Shown here: positions 1-13,000 of the stretch, piece after piece
How the letters are laid out: each line of letters begins with the position of its first letter
Numbering within the stretch: position 1 is the stretch's first letter
DNA from: Liolophura sinensis
Taxonomy: Eukaryota; Mollusca; Polyplacophora; Chitonida; Chitonidae
NCBI RefSeq assembly: GCF_032854445.1
Contig: NC_088304.1
Location: 16,691,704 to 16,755,703 of the forward strand
Direction: 5' to 3'
Length of the DNA stretch: 64,000 nt
Program-made: the position numbers and the translations under genes
Notes under the pieces: model-generated
The model's input: only the letters and a program-made list of their open reading frames with translations
The model's database searches: none
What the model was told of the DNA's origin: nothing

Positions 1-200
1 CCATATTGAAAAATATTTCGCTTATACGCCGATGGCCTTACGGTGAAAGGAAACCGGGCTAGGGTAAACCCATGACCATATGCAGGTTGCTGCAGATCTT
101 GCATAAGCTGGACTTGAACTCACAGCGATCAAATCGGTGAGAGGCTCATGGGTCATTGCACTGCACTTGCACACTAACCACCTTGGCCACAGAGACTCCA
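1..200 (-). repeat. SINE-1 copy a, tail cut by the window edge
   Basis: Minus-orientation copy of the commonest SINE in the window. The tRNA-like head reads GTCTCTGTGGCCAAGGTGG on the minus strand at about 177-195. The body shares the 'GAACTCACAGCGATC' and 'GGTTGCTGCAGA' blocks with the copies at 28.5, 33.8 and 58.2 kb. Confidence 0.8.
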
Positions 201-985
201 ACCCCACCACCCAACCCCAATGGAAACCAGACTCTGCTTGACTGGTAACACAATTAGCCATGGTAACAGCACGAGCAATAGCCTGAGCAATCATCTTACC
301 TCGGGAACACCAGCTTGCCAGGTAGTGAGAGCTTGGGAGCATCCTTTACCAGACCAGTCAAGTGCAACTTTTTAGCAAAAATCCCAACCTTGGGATAAAC
401 AAACAGTCATGTTAAGGGTATCACTTTGAATGTCAAAACTGGACACACATGTGGAATGGACAAGTATATTTTCAGAGGCAAATAATGGTCATAAAACACT
501 TACACTTCCACAAGGAAGCTTGAAACACCTTTATAAGATCAACAGAACTACCAGAACAAAGGAAATTGAGTTTCTTGGTCATTAGTGAAATTTTATGTCC
601 TATTATTAACAGAGAATTGTATTTCTTCCATGTGTATAAAACTACAGATTCAACATTTTGTACAAAGAAATTCAAAGAGGCCATCTCAATAGTCGACTGC
701 TGGAACTGATTGCGTGTTAAGCACAAGGTAAAGTATACACCTCACCAGTTCGAGATAAGGCTGAGATACAGTATGATATTACTGAAAAGCGTTTTCTGAT
801 CACTTAGCTTTCTATCTTTCATCTCACATTTGCATACTGACTGATCAATTAACATCAGCTGAATGCACTTTCATGTAAATTTGAAAAAAACAGTCGCAAT
901 GGTAGTACATAAAGCTTAATTTCTTGCAATCATGAACTGCTCTTCAGCACATGAAGTCGTCCCACTTAAAACTCGCAATACTTAC
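1..985 (-). other. SPPL3: SPPL3 intron 8 (partial)
   Basis: Starts with donor GTAAGT at 985 and runs off the left edge. Bases 1-200 are a SINE-1 copy. The rest shows no exon-like sequence; I looked for the GxGD exon here and did not find it. Confidence 0.8.
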
Positions 986-1057
986 AGGATTCTCTGCTGG
1001 CCTTGTGGCCACCTTGACCATTACGTTGGCACTAAATATGTATGATGAGAAAAACAC
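986..1057 (-). CDS. SPPL3: SPPL3 exon 8
   Basis: 72 nt, phase 0 at both ends, 24 codons (residues 215-238). The acceptor is TTGTATTTCAG and the donor GTAAGT. It encodes [18 protein letters not shown] and then RPAENP, the loop after the catalytic YD segment. The next exon, with GxGD, would be left of position 1. Confidence 0.95.
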
Positions 1058-4000
1058 CTGAAATACAACAGAAAAAGACATCAGTCTATAATTCTTCATA
1101 CAGTGTTTTAAGATACATGTATATCCAAGCGAACATTATAGATGACTTGCTTTAATGACCATGTTCGATCTCTGACAAATGAATCGTGTGCACTTTGTGA
1201 GAGCCACACTCCAGGAGTGACTATGCAATTCTTTTGTTAGAGATCAAAGATGGCCACGAGTACAAGTTACCTACAGAATGCAGTCTATACCTTGGGCTGA
1301 GACTTGTCTAGGAATACAACTTAGGTTACAAGCACAATTTTAATGTACATTTTTGTCCTATGCTTTAATTTAGAATACTTTATGTAGGTATGCTAGGTTT
1401 TAACATTGTAATTTACAATTTTTCACTTGTATCTGGGAGTCATGTGCACATATACTATGTCTTCTTGTGGCAGGATCAGTCCAAGCCGCCACTGAAGCAT
1501 CATGCCGAAGACATCAGACATGATATCCCCACCCAGTCACATTATACCAACGACAGGCCAACCAGTCAAGTTTTCTTACTCTAACCTCTGACTGCTGAGT
1601 GCCAAGAAAGGTAGCAGCAAGCAATTTTTAAAGTCCTTGGTGTAACTCGACCTGCGTTTGACCCCAGGGTCTGTAACCATTAGACCACCAAAGAGGTCTA
1701 GAATATTTTATGGCTATCACAGCAATCATGTTTGTGAATTTATGGAAATCTCAAGTCTTAACCACTACAACTGGACAGGTATATGTGCCTGATAACCCTC
1801 CTGATTTATTTATGTATACATGTATATTTGATGGTTGTTAAAACCACGCTCAAGAATTTTTGGGCGGTAGAAACCAGAGTACCCACAGTGAACACAGTTA
1901 ATGACAAACTTTCTCGAATGCGACGCTGATATATATATATATATATATAAAAGGGGCACAAGCGGTCTTTGATAAACATTAGATTCTGCAAACTGCCACA
2001 TTGTAAAGGCTGCGCAAGCAGGTGTAAACTACTAATTCCCTATATTAACCTACACTTACGTTAACTTACGTTATTTTTACCCAACATAAAATACACCACA
2101 CAATTTTAGCCATTAAATACCAGATGGTAGCCAGGTTTTGATACCACCTGAAAGTACGTTAGTCCAATAAAACAAATATTAAGTTAATGTTGCCAAATCT
2201 AACATGCTGACATTGCACTGTAGTTTATTCATCTCAACTTTCACAATCAGCTGTTCAACCCACTTGTTACCCAATGTCATGTCTCGAGTGAAGTTACTTT
2301 GTAAGTCAATGATGTTGATGCTGTTTGGTCAGAAGTAAAACAGACGAAAGGCGAAGACAAAAACGGATCTGGCTGCCTGAATTCCTCATCGGACACAAAT
2401 TCGGTCACAGTGCATGTGAATGGCTACACATTTTCAAACCTTATACATTTCCCTCGTACTTCATAACAAATGTGGTTTGTATTCCAGACTGATTTTTGGT
2501 CCCTGGTGTTCAACCCACACCTGATGTGGCCTAGCAATTACAACCCTTCACAGGCAAGGTGAGAGCTGAGCTAGTAGGTCCTGTATACATCTGTCAATGT
2601 TTATGCCTCACAATACCACTACTCTCTAATAAAAGGGACAGCTTATAACAAGTCACACTGAACAATGACTGTGAACTTTGACACTTTTGAAATAAGCAGT
2701 GATACATGTCAAATCCTGTATATCCAGCAGTGAATATTTACACTGCAAACCTCAAATAACATTAACAAGTAAAATAGGGTAATGTAAGAAACCTTTATCA
2801 TGACTTGTTACCTAAAGCCATTATCATCATAATTCAGATACTGGTATATGTTGTTTATTCAAGGTCAATAATATATTCAGCTCGAGTAGATGATCCTGGA
2901 CTCTATATACACATTTAACGATAGCATTATCTCTGACAAACTAGGTCACACAAACCAATCTGGCAGAGTGTCACATGTATCACCACACCTGCAGGATTCA
3001 TTACCACAGCATTTCTATGTAAATACATGTAGGTTTAAGTCTGCAGGTGAACGGACAGGAGCGAGTCTTTATTTGTGACAATATTTGCATACACAACAAT
3101 GTATGCTGCTATAAGGGCTGTGTCTGATAGTTAAAGGTGCTTGCCTTTCAATCGCCAATGCCCACGACAGGGAATTCACAAATTTCCCTGGCTGTTTTTG
3201 CCACCTTGGTGACCAGAAGCAGTTAACAATACCCATGTGGCTAAATAATGTTCGTCCAAGACCACTTGTCCTCCACTAATATGGTTGGTATATTTGTACG
3301 TGTATGTCATATGTGGGAGTGTTCGTTAGTAATTTGTTAAACACTGGTGTATGGTTTACCGCAGGAATACTATATTTCCCCCACCCATAAAACACTAGAC
3401 AACATAATATACCTTCTGATGTGCTCACTAGCAGCACTGTAAAGGTGCCATGATATAATTCAGGATATTCATATCGACCGCCAACATTCAGATGATATCA
3501 CTACTTAATGATGACTTAATGGCTTAATATATCAAATATATCAAACATTGTCCCTTCATCATCCGCGATCCTCGATTCCCATTGGCTGATCAGGCTGGTT
3601 AAGGTGTTGACATACACTTGTCAGAGGCGCAGGAAATGCCCAAAAAGGGGGAGTGCAAATCACATCATAGGTATATAAATCACCTTGAGGGTTTAAATAA
3701 ATTTTGTTTAAATAGACTTACAGCTTCAGCTTTATTGATACAGCTATAGCTTTACATAGACGCATATATATGTGCTGGCCAGTCTTCTTTCCTTAAACAC
3801 ACACCCAACGAATTCCACTAATGAATTTGAGGGAGTTCTCAATCAAAGATTTGTTATAATTGTGATAAATATTTTACATGGCCCTGTGGTTGATTACTCA
3901 GACTTGCTTAATTACGGGCACCAAGCAGGAGAAGGACACACACCCTAGTCACTTATTTTGTTCACATTGATGTCCCTGTGCGTGTATATACATTAATATA

Positions 4001-7000
4001 CCAGGGCAATGACATGAATGGTACCAGTAATCCTCACTTCACAATTCAAATTATGTATGCATACAATGTGGTCCAAAAACATGCACAGCTATTCACTTCA
4101 GCAGGGCCTCTCTGGTACAGCAGGGATGTGCTTAGAGCCCTAAGCTAGTCACATGGTGCAGGGATGCGCTTAGAAGCCTAAGCTAGTCACATGGCGCAGG
4201 GATGCGCTTAGAAGCCTAACCTAATCACATGGTGCAGGGATGCGCTTAGAAGCCTAACCTAGTCACATGGTGCAGGGATGCGCTTAGAAGCCTAACCTAG
4301 TCACATGATGCAGGGATGCGCTTAGAACCCTAAGCTAGTCACATGGTGCAGGGATGCGCTTAGAAGCCTACCTAGTCATATGGTGCAGGGATGTGCTTAG
4401 AAGCCTAACCTAGTCACATGGTGCAGGGATGCGCTTAGAAGCCTAACCTAGTCACATGGTGCAGGGATGCGCTTAGAAGCCTAACCTAGTCACATGGTGC
4501 AGGGATGTGCTTAGAAGCCTAACCTAGTCACATGGTGCAGGGATGCGCTTAGAAGCCTAACCTAGTCACATGGTGCAGGGATGCGCTTAGAAGCCTAACC
4601 TAGTCACATGGTGCAGGGATGCCCTTAGAACCCTAACCTAATCAGATATGTTTGTCATCCGAATATAAACTACTCTTAGCTGTACTGAGGTACTTCACTA
4701 GTTGTAATCAAAAGACTTACCTAAATATATGTCAACACATATAGACCAGTTCATAAATTATTTAATCTACCTGTACTATCACAGTCAGGAGCAGGGCTGA
4801 GTAATGAACGTTAGCAGAGACAGAGAAAGTAGGGATGAGACTCACCCAGAAGACATCATAGACCAGCAGTCCCACCAGCAGCAGGGTGGAAACCTTGAGG
4901 CTGGGTAGCCGCACTAACGCGATGAACGCCACACATAGGCCCATGCCCAGAGCTACAATACAGACAAATACAGCAATATTATCATCAGTCATCAATGTAC
5001 CAAAACAAGGCACAGTGAAACTTCGTCTTGACACAGCTTCAACGCTGGAAGGATATTTCTTGCACTGCTTCAACTTGATACAGTAAGCCTGCTATATCAC
5101 TGACAGTTTAAGTAGCCTGCAGATGCACGGCCAGGTTATTTCTGGATCAGGTCGAAGGGGTTGTGCTGGTGATTTTCATCCCTATTAAATATTTACAAAA
5201 TTGCAATAGGATTGTTGAACAACTAGGTTCATGATCAATTCTGAAACAAATCGAAATAAATCTTAGCACCACTGAGGCTGATTTAGGAATTCGACTAACG
5301 CTGAATTTTATGCTTCAGTTTTGTGCGGGTGGCTTCCAAGTGAGAGCAGTGCCGACCTACCTATGAACATGGGGTTTCAATAATTTTAGAGTATTTTTCA
5401 CTTTAGAAAACAGAAAAAAATCATCCCTGGTATGCATGAAAGGCAAAGGAGCAAAATTTAAATTCTTCAATTCTCATAAACTTAGAGAAAAAATTATATC
5501 ACAAAATTTAATTAATTTTAAGCTTTGTCCTGTGAGATGCAGTTTTCTTATTCCCACAAGCCTTTGGCATCCCTGATAAATTTTTCACTGAATGATATTT
5601 GTTAGTTAGAAACTGCTGACTAAATGGTGAAATAAACGACAAAAAATATATTTGTATAATTTGAACAGCGTGTCTAAATGGGTCTAGGGTCTACTGGGGA
5701 GATGAATGCGGATTAGGCCTAGGCTGTATGCTACTGTCTGACACTGCTGTTGAATATAACACGGCTGGTAAGTCAACTGATTTTACCTCTGTGGTGGCCT
5801 GTAAATGATACGGACTTGTCTCACAGCGCAGTGTGAAAATGGCCCCTTTATACCTAACTAAATGGTTTTACGCGATCTCAAAATGATGTTTTATGCAGTA
5901 ATATTGTGTTATCATATGTCTCTTCATGGCATGAATGGGTAAAGGCTATGTCACAGCTTAGGCCACGCAATCTGATAGCAACATGTTTGACTGGATAAAA
6001 TTCTCAGGATGTCTGCCTCGATTCACACCAGCCATTTGTGCAGTACTGACATTTTGTTCCACATGTTATTCTGTGAAATCTCATTAAAATGATAAAATAT
6101 CACAGTTTTCAGAAGCTTGAGAATCCCGCTTTCGAGTTAAATAGGTTTTACCTGTCTAGTCCTTTACCCGACTACATATTGGATGATATTTCCATGAATA
6201 CATTCAGAGAAACAATCCTGGGTATGCCCAAAAAATAAATCATAAAAAGTCAAAAGCAAAAGAATTTGACCCATTTAATACCTTGATTATAGTGTACAAA
6301 TAGTGCAGGACCTTTCCTATGACTGGCATGATATTCTAATGTTAACAAAGAATTTTGATGAAACATGTCTCAATTTAGCCAATTCCTTCCCATATTACCC
6401 ACAATTACATTTGGAAGTATCTACAGATGAAGGGGAAGTATCAACAGATGAAGAATGTCAGGATATGATATCAACACCCACTGAAATGAGAAGTGCTTCA
6501 GCTCATATGGGGTTAATGACTCCTTGACCTGCATAATGACTAAACAAATCTCTAAGAGTTACAGCACACTCTTCATCACAGCTAACGAGTAAACATCATC
6601 TACACAGTTTCCCTACGTGGGAGGTTCTTACAGAAATCTGCGGATGGTCGTGGGTTCCCTCCGGGATCTGCTCGGTTTCCTCCCACCATAATGCTGGCCA
6701 CCCTTGTATATCACAGTGAAATATTCTTGAGTACAGCATACAACACTAACCAAATACATAAATTAACACACTGTTTCCACAACACAAACTTGTACATGCA
6801 CATAACTTTATTATGCCATAAATTCACAGCCTTATTCATTCATTCATAAATAAACAGGCTTTTTGCCTGTTATTTCTATCATATACATGTTGAGATTTTA
6901 GTTTCACTACTGCTATACCATTACCACCAACACTAAAACATTAATAATACCAACAATACATTCTTGTACTGGCAAGAAATTAATACTCAAGGCCTGAAAA

Positions 7001-10000
7001 GTGGGCTGTTTGTTTTAACCCAATCAATAGAACATCGGATTCAAAGAGAAGAATTGTCCCATTTAAAATCTCTTACCATCCATTAGCAGCCAATGGCCTG
7101 TTAGCACCCACACGCACACAATGAGAAAGGACATACAGAATGAAAGAATTTCAGCTGCTGTGAAACGGCCACAAACACCGAAGGAAATTCTGTTGAGAGA
7201 GAAAATATGATAATTAATTTATTAATTAATCCTTGTTCTTTGGGCACCACAGAAACAAGAGATTCTTACTAACAGAAAAAAGTTTGTCGTCCAATAATAA
7301 GATACTAGTCTATTAAAAGAAAAGACAACAAATAATAAAACCTTAGTTACATGTACTCCGGAAGAGCTATAAATTTATAGATAAAAAATCTATAAATCAA
7401 GTTTTAAGCTGAAATTCTTACGAGGCCATAGGATCTGCCATTTTAGACAAACTGGAAACACCATGTTGTGTCACTGGTATGTAACCCTCATAATGCTAAA
7501 TGGCGAAACAGGTTTCGGATGACATCAGCGGAAACAGCTACCTTTCTTGTGTTAAAGAATTCCCTTGTGACTGATTGGACAAAATTTATAAGATAGCAAT
7601 GTTTTCAATTACCTGAATGTGAGTGATTTTGCTTATTTTCAAATGTGATATCTTCGTTGTGAAACATCACAAACACAAAAGGAATGCTTTTTAAACTTTA
7701 TGTTGTATACTATATTGATCTATATATACGTAAGTGTTCCAAGGATGTCAGGAGCGCTTTTAATTTAAACTTTTTCACTGGACGTCTAGTTACAAAATGT
7801 ACATAAAGTATGGAGTAATGGAATGGTACAGTTAAAAATGTTGACAAAAAAAACTTACATGTAGCATGAAAAATTTAATGTATCAAACTGAATGAAAACG
7901 CCTAAACCACTTGCCCATTAACATTTCATTACACTTGTTAATTGCTCGTTAATTATTCTGATTAAACCCCAGTCTCAAGTCAGAGCATTACATAGCAGGG
8001 TGTGTCTTGGAGGAGAGGTCAGGGGATGGGGGTGCAGGAAGTACTTACTTTTGCCCGGTGGTACAGGGTCGGATTAAGTATTGGCACATGGGGAGGAGCA
8101 GGAAAGCAAATGCCACTGTGGCCAGCACTGAAAATATTCACATATTCACATGTAGTTCATCATCAACATCCATATACTGCATGATTTCCGATTCTGCCCA
8201 GGCACTCATTTATATTGGACAGGTACATTGTTTCTCACCAACTCTTCTTGAAGCGACGCACTTTGCTTGGATCTAACTGACTAAGATCTTTGGTGATTAT
8301 TTCTTATCAGAAGAACTGGAACATTGGTTCCAAAAGTATGTCATTTTTAGGCCTTTGGGTGCTTGTGAAAATGTATTTCTTACAGGTCAAAATTTAAGTG
8401 AAGTACAGGATATTCATAATTGAAAAGCCATGTTTTGCTCTACAGGCAACACCAACATTCACAGATTTACTTAAGTAGGCAGCACTTGCACCGAGGTATG
8501 CACACCAGATGTGACAAGGTACTGAAAATGTCAGGCTCCACCACCCTCTAGCCTGCCAGTGGTGTGCCCGTGGAGTGATTGTGGTACACTGGAGGAATGC
8601 TCCAGTTAGCTGTCAGCATATCTACAGACTACAGCACTATAATCACGCAGCCCTGGCAATTGGGGTGTTTTGAGTTGAACTCATTTATCACTGAAGGCAA
8701 ATTTAAGTCCTAGTGTTACTTGTCTCAAATGTCCGATAACTATTTTTGATTACATACTGGTATCATATACATGTAACACAGGCAAGTAAAAAAAATTTGC
8801 AAAAAAGTTATTCTGAGTACACGTACGATGGGAAATTGAAGAGAAAAGCGTTTGCGAATTTGATAGAGATGTCATTCTCACCTGAAATATTTACTGTGAA
8901 ACAGGTAAGTGATAAATTTATTTATTTATGCCACACTGAAGAATATTTCATGTTTACAACGATGGCCAGCATAATGGCAGCTGCTGGTGAATCGGTGGGT
9001 AGACATTCATCAACAAAGGTTATCAAACACTTTCGACAAGTCACAAGATACAGTAGGACATTTTTTTTTTTCGTGTTTTTTACCTTTAGCTACAAAAGAG
9101 ATCAACGTCAAAATTTCCCTACCGAATGGTAATGGAATGCCAGAAGTGAGCAACTGGTGAGCTATCAGACGGCATATCTGTCCAGTCCTTTAACCTTTTT
9201 GGTACTGTCATACAGTAAACAAACAAAGTATACACGAAGTTCCCTAATCAGTTTAACATGGGATAATAAAAAAATTCTTCTGTGCTGTGAAACTGGGCAA
9301 AATGGGGAGTTTAACTACTACCAGGCTGTGTTAAAGGCTTCTCTTCAAATAAGACATGTCAACATCTTGGTTGTCAACATTGTTTGTTCAAAGCACCCTC
9401 ACAATGCAGTGAAAACAGAGGAATATTTAGACTTCTTGTCAGGTCACCTTGACCCAAAACTTCATAAGAACTATATAAAGGGCTTGAACATTCTAAGTTG
9501 TATGTATATTTGGCAGTCGCTGAAAACACTAGGACATCATCAAAAATACGTTGTTTGAGTAACCCGACCCAATTTCCACATTTTTCTCTCAATGTTAATT
9601 TCTTTAAAATCCATATCTCGTAAGCCCAAATAAAAACAAAATACCTACTAACAGACACTGTTTTTTGCTTAGTGGGATGGGTTGCTGACAACAAAGAATT
9701 TTTTAACAATAGCCTTGAGAATATTAATGACACTTCAAAAATAAGGATTAGTCTTTAAACTTCCTCTACGGGCCCATTCAGGCATAGTCTTTATCCTGAA
9801 CCTAATACATGTATATACACCTACACGTATGCTCTGCATTTAATCGCAGCAAGTTTTGACAAATAGCTACCACAGATTACTATCACAACATGTACTGGTT
9901 TTCTGTCTGTAATTGTTTAGGACCATTTCTATTCCCAACTGAGATCATTTTATGGGTAACACAGAACTTGCCTCAGAGATAGCCACTGAAGAGGTTCAAT

Positions 10001-13000
10001 GAGGAGTCAAAATAGTGCTACTCTAGTTCCAATAGAAATTCGGTGGACATATTAAAATTACAGGAAGGAAATCCTATGGAACAGAGATAATACTATGGTT
10101 CGAAAGAATTTACAATTCCTATTGCAGTCATTTACAATGAATGACCATTGAACTGCCACAACCGTAGACTTCCCCCAAACAAAATCTTCCTCAGTTTATG
10201 CAACGCGGAATTGGGCAGATATGATGTCAAGTAAGGTGATTAGGCAGGATGAGCTTAAGAGCGTTTTTGAGGTACAGCATCATTTGTGGCTATGTGACAG
10301 TGAACAATGAGATCAGATGTTCTTGTGTGATATCACACAGGGCAAAATTGGAAACAACAAAAAAACCCTCTGTATCTGTATTATCCTCTGAAACCTACAA
10401 TAGCAGTATTAATACATTGCATTATTTTTTCAATCTAGGAAAGCATTTTGATCCTTATCATTTTTATGACACAGATGTTTTGACAATGTAATAACTCTTT
10501 AATCACAGCTCTTGGAAAGGTTGTAAACTATTAAAAGCTATTCCAGTTAAGACACAACATGGAGTTCTCACTGGATGCTCAGGAGAGCCAAGGACAGATT
10601 GCCTGTAGCCTTGACTGCCCAGCTATTTGTTGATTAACTGACAGGTATGTGAAAACTGGACACCTGCCACAGGCTACTATCACAACCTGGTCTCCCTGTC
10701 CTTCTAAAATGGGTCAGCCTCACTAGTGCTTGACATCAGACCACACTGATGCATACATACTATCAATATAAACTTTCCCAGGCCTGGTTGCACTAAGGCA
10801 GTATCTCCAGCCATATGTTGTTGACTGTAATTCCTTGTACCACAGCAACACATCTGATGTCAATACACATAGATGTAGATCTACATAGAGGTTGCAGAAC
10901 AGCCTGCAATCTCCTTGACCAACCAGACTATTTTATCTAAAAAAAAAAAAAAAAGACTCAACATGGAGTAGAGGCAATACTGACTGCGAGCAAAAACAGA
11001 CTCAGTCACAAACAATTCAGAAAAACAGGTTTGGTTTGCCCAATCATATATAAAAGTTTACACAACAGTCAGTGGGATCCCGGAATGACCACCTACTTAC
11101 ACACTAATAATGTTATTTGCATGTGTATGGTTTCACATGAAATATTCTTTCATAATTAACCTAATCATGGTGCTGAGTATCACACATTTACAGTTGGTAC
11201 TTTGAGCTTTAATGATGAAACAACTGAATGATGTCAGATTCACATGTTCTCGGTTCTAGCTACATGCAGCAAGAGAAATCATGAGACGTAACCTTTTTTA
11301 AGCCCTTGATATGACTCTGCTTGGAACTGAAGCCAGCTTTAAGACAACTAAAACTGTAGTCTGTCACTTCAGATATAAGACTATCGCACAGTTATGCGTA
11401 CCTGCACATTTATATCAGAATCATTATTCTGAGATTGCCATAAAAATCTAATATAATAACATTATCAGGCTATCGCTTACAATGCAGCCCAGAAATAATC
11501 ACAAAAATGCCCATAGCAAGGTCACCTTCATGGAAAATCAATTTGAAATTTGGAGAGACATCACAACCGGAATAACACGCAAAGATGAGCACATATTACT
11601 GAGCCTTGTGGGGAAGCCTCTTAAGGCTCTGAACAAACCATTACCACTAAAATACCAAACATGATACCCTGAAATACCCTTAATGAAGAAATGGAATGAT
11701 GCCCTGGGTGATTGGAAGGAGATTTATTTGAGAAATTCTGCAGCGCTTCCTTGAAATTCATGAGTGCATAAATATTGGAAGAAAAGAGCAATCGTTTCCC
11801 TGTAGAATGATGGTGCTACAATGTTCATCAGTACTATTTCTCTTACAGGAGAAAGAGCGATTAAAGTGAGACGAGATGGCTACCTCAAGACTCCTGGCTT
11901 GGCTTTTATTCAATTAAGTGTTTTTCATCAACTCCATCAATTCTGCTCCATGTATGTGCCCAGTTAGACAATATTTGGAAGGCAATCAGCTTCATGTGAA
12001 GGAGGAATTTGCCCCGGGGTAAACCACCCACCTGTAGAAAGTTACACATAAACTTTCCCACATATGACACACAGGTAGGCTTACTAGCATGATGGAAGAC
12101 AGTTTTCAATCAGACCACTACTGCGTGAACAGCCACACAAGTCCTGCATACCATGCACATTAGGAATAGACAGGCAATTTAAGGCCAGTTTGTGACATCC
12201 TTAAATTGATAATTATCCTACATCTAGACACAGAATGTCTACCATTGCCAAGAACAAAGAGAACTGCATTTCTAGACAACTCATGTTGGTTTGACTGAGA
12301 AGATTATTTTACGAGAATTTAATTACTGAAATGCTCAACAATGAACTGTTGGGGAAGTCGTGTAACTGCCATCAATTTCTTCTTGACCCTATCAGTCTAC
12401 CTACACGGTCACACCTCCACCAGCATGGTTGTTTCCCCCTTTGGAGCAAGGAAATGAGCTCACATTCACATCTAAAGGAGCTCTCTGCTGCTTCATTGAT
12501 TGGCTGAGTCATGTGATACTATAAGTGTTCATCACATGAAAGTTGAAATTAAGAGGTTAGAGAGACTGATCACTACAGGCTCCCAAACATAGAAAACACA
12601 TTTAAGAGTTTTCACTGATGCAGTTGTATGAAGATTCACATCTACATGTAGTATCTTATGATTGAGGAGCTAGAGCTCTACTTATTGTGCCATGTGACAG
12701 ATCTCTTAGTCAACATGTACAAGACACCTACAATACTACTGCCATCAACAGAGCTGGATTACGGATTATAGCATGTCTGCTTACAGTATTAGTGTCCAGA
12801 CAGCCCATACTCGTATGGTCAACTCTATGGGTCCTCACAATCTCGGAGATTGTTTGACTGGGTTTTAACATTATTTCAGAATAATTACGTGGCATTATTT
12901 TCATGTTACAAAACAGGAAAAGACTGGACCATCCATCGGCGGCACACTCATGTGGGCTGTGCCTGAGTACAAAGTACAACAAAGAAACACATTTATTGGA

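Larger units (their letters stand above)
1058..4845 (-). other. SPPL3: SPPL3 intron 7
   Basis: 3.8-kb intron with donor GTGAGT and acceptor CAG. It holds a SINE-3 copy (1400-1700), a short TA microsatellite near 1928-1948 and the 38-bp minisatellite at 4118-4643. No other coding sequence was recognised. Confidence 0.85.

Noticed and set aside
4118-4643. CRISPR-like array
   Set aside because: Units abut directly with no spacers, and the DNA is animal.
9157-9558. 133-codon plus ORF in SPPL3 intron 4
   Set aside because: No recognisable domain, AT-rich random-like codons, inside an intron.
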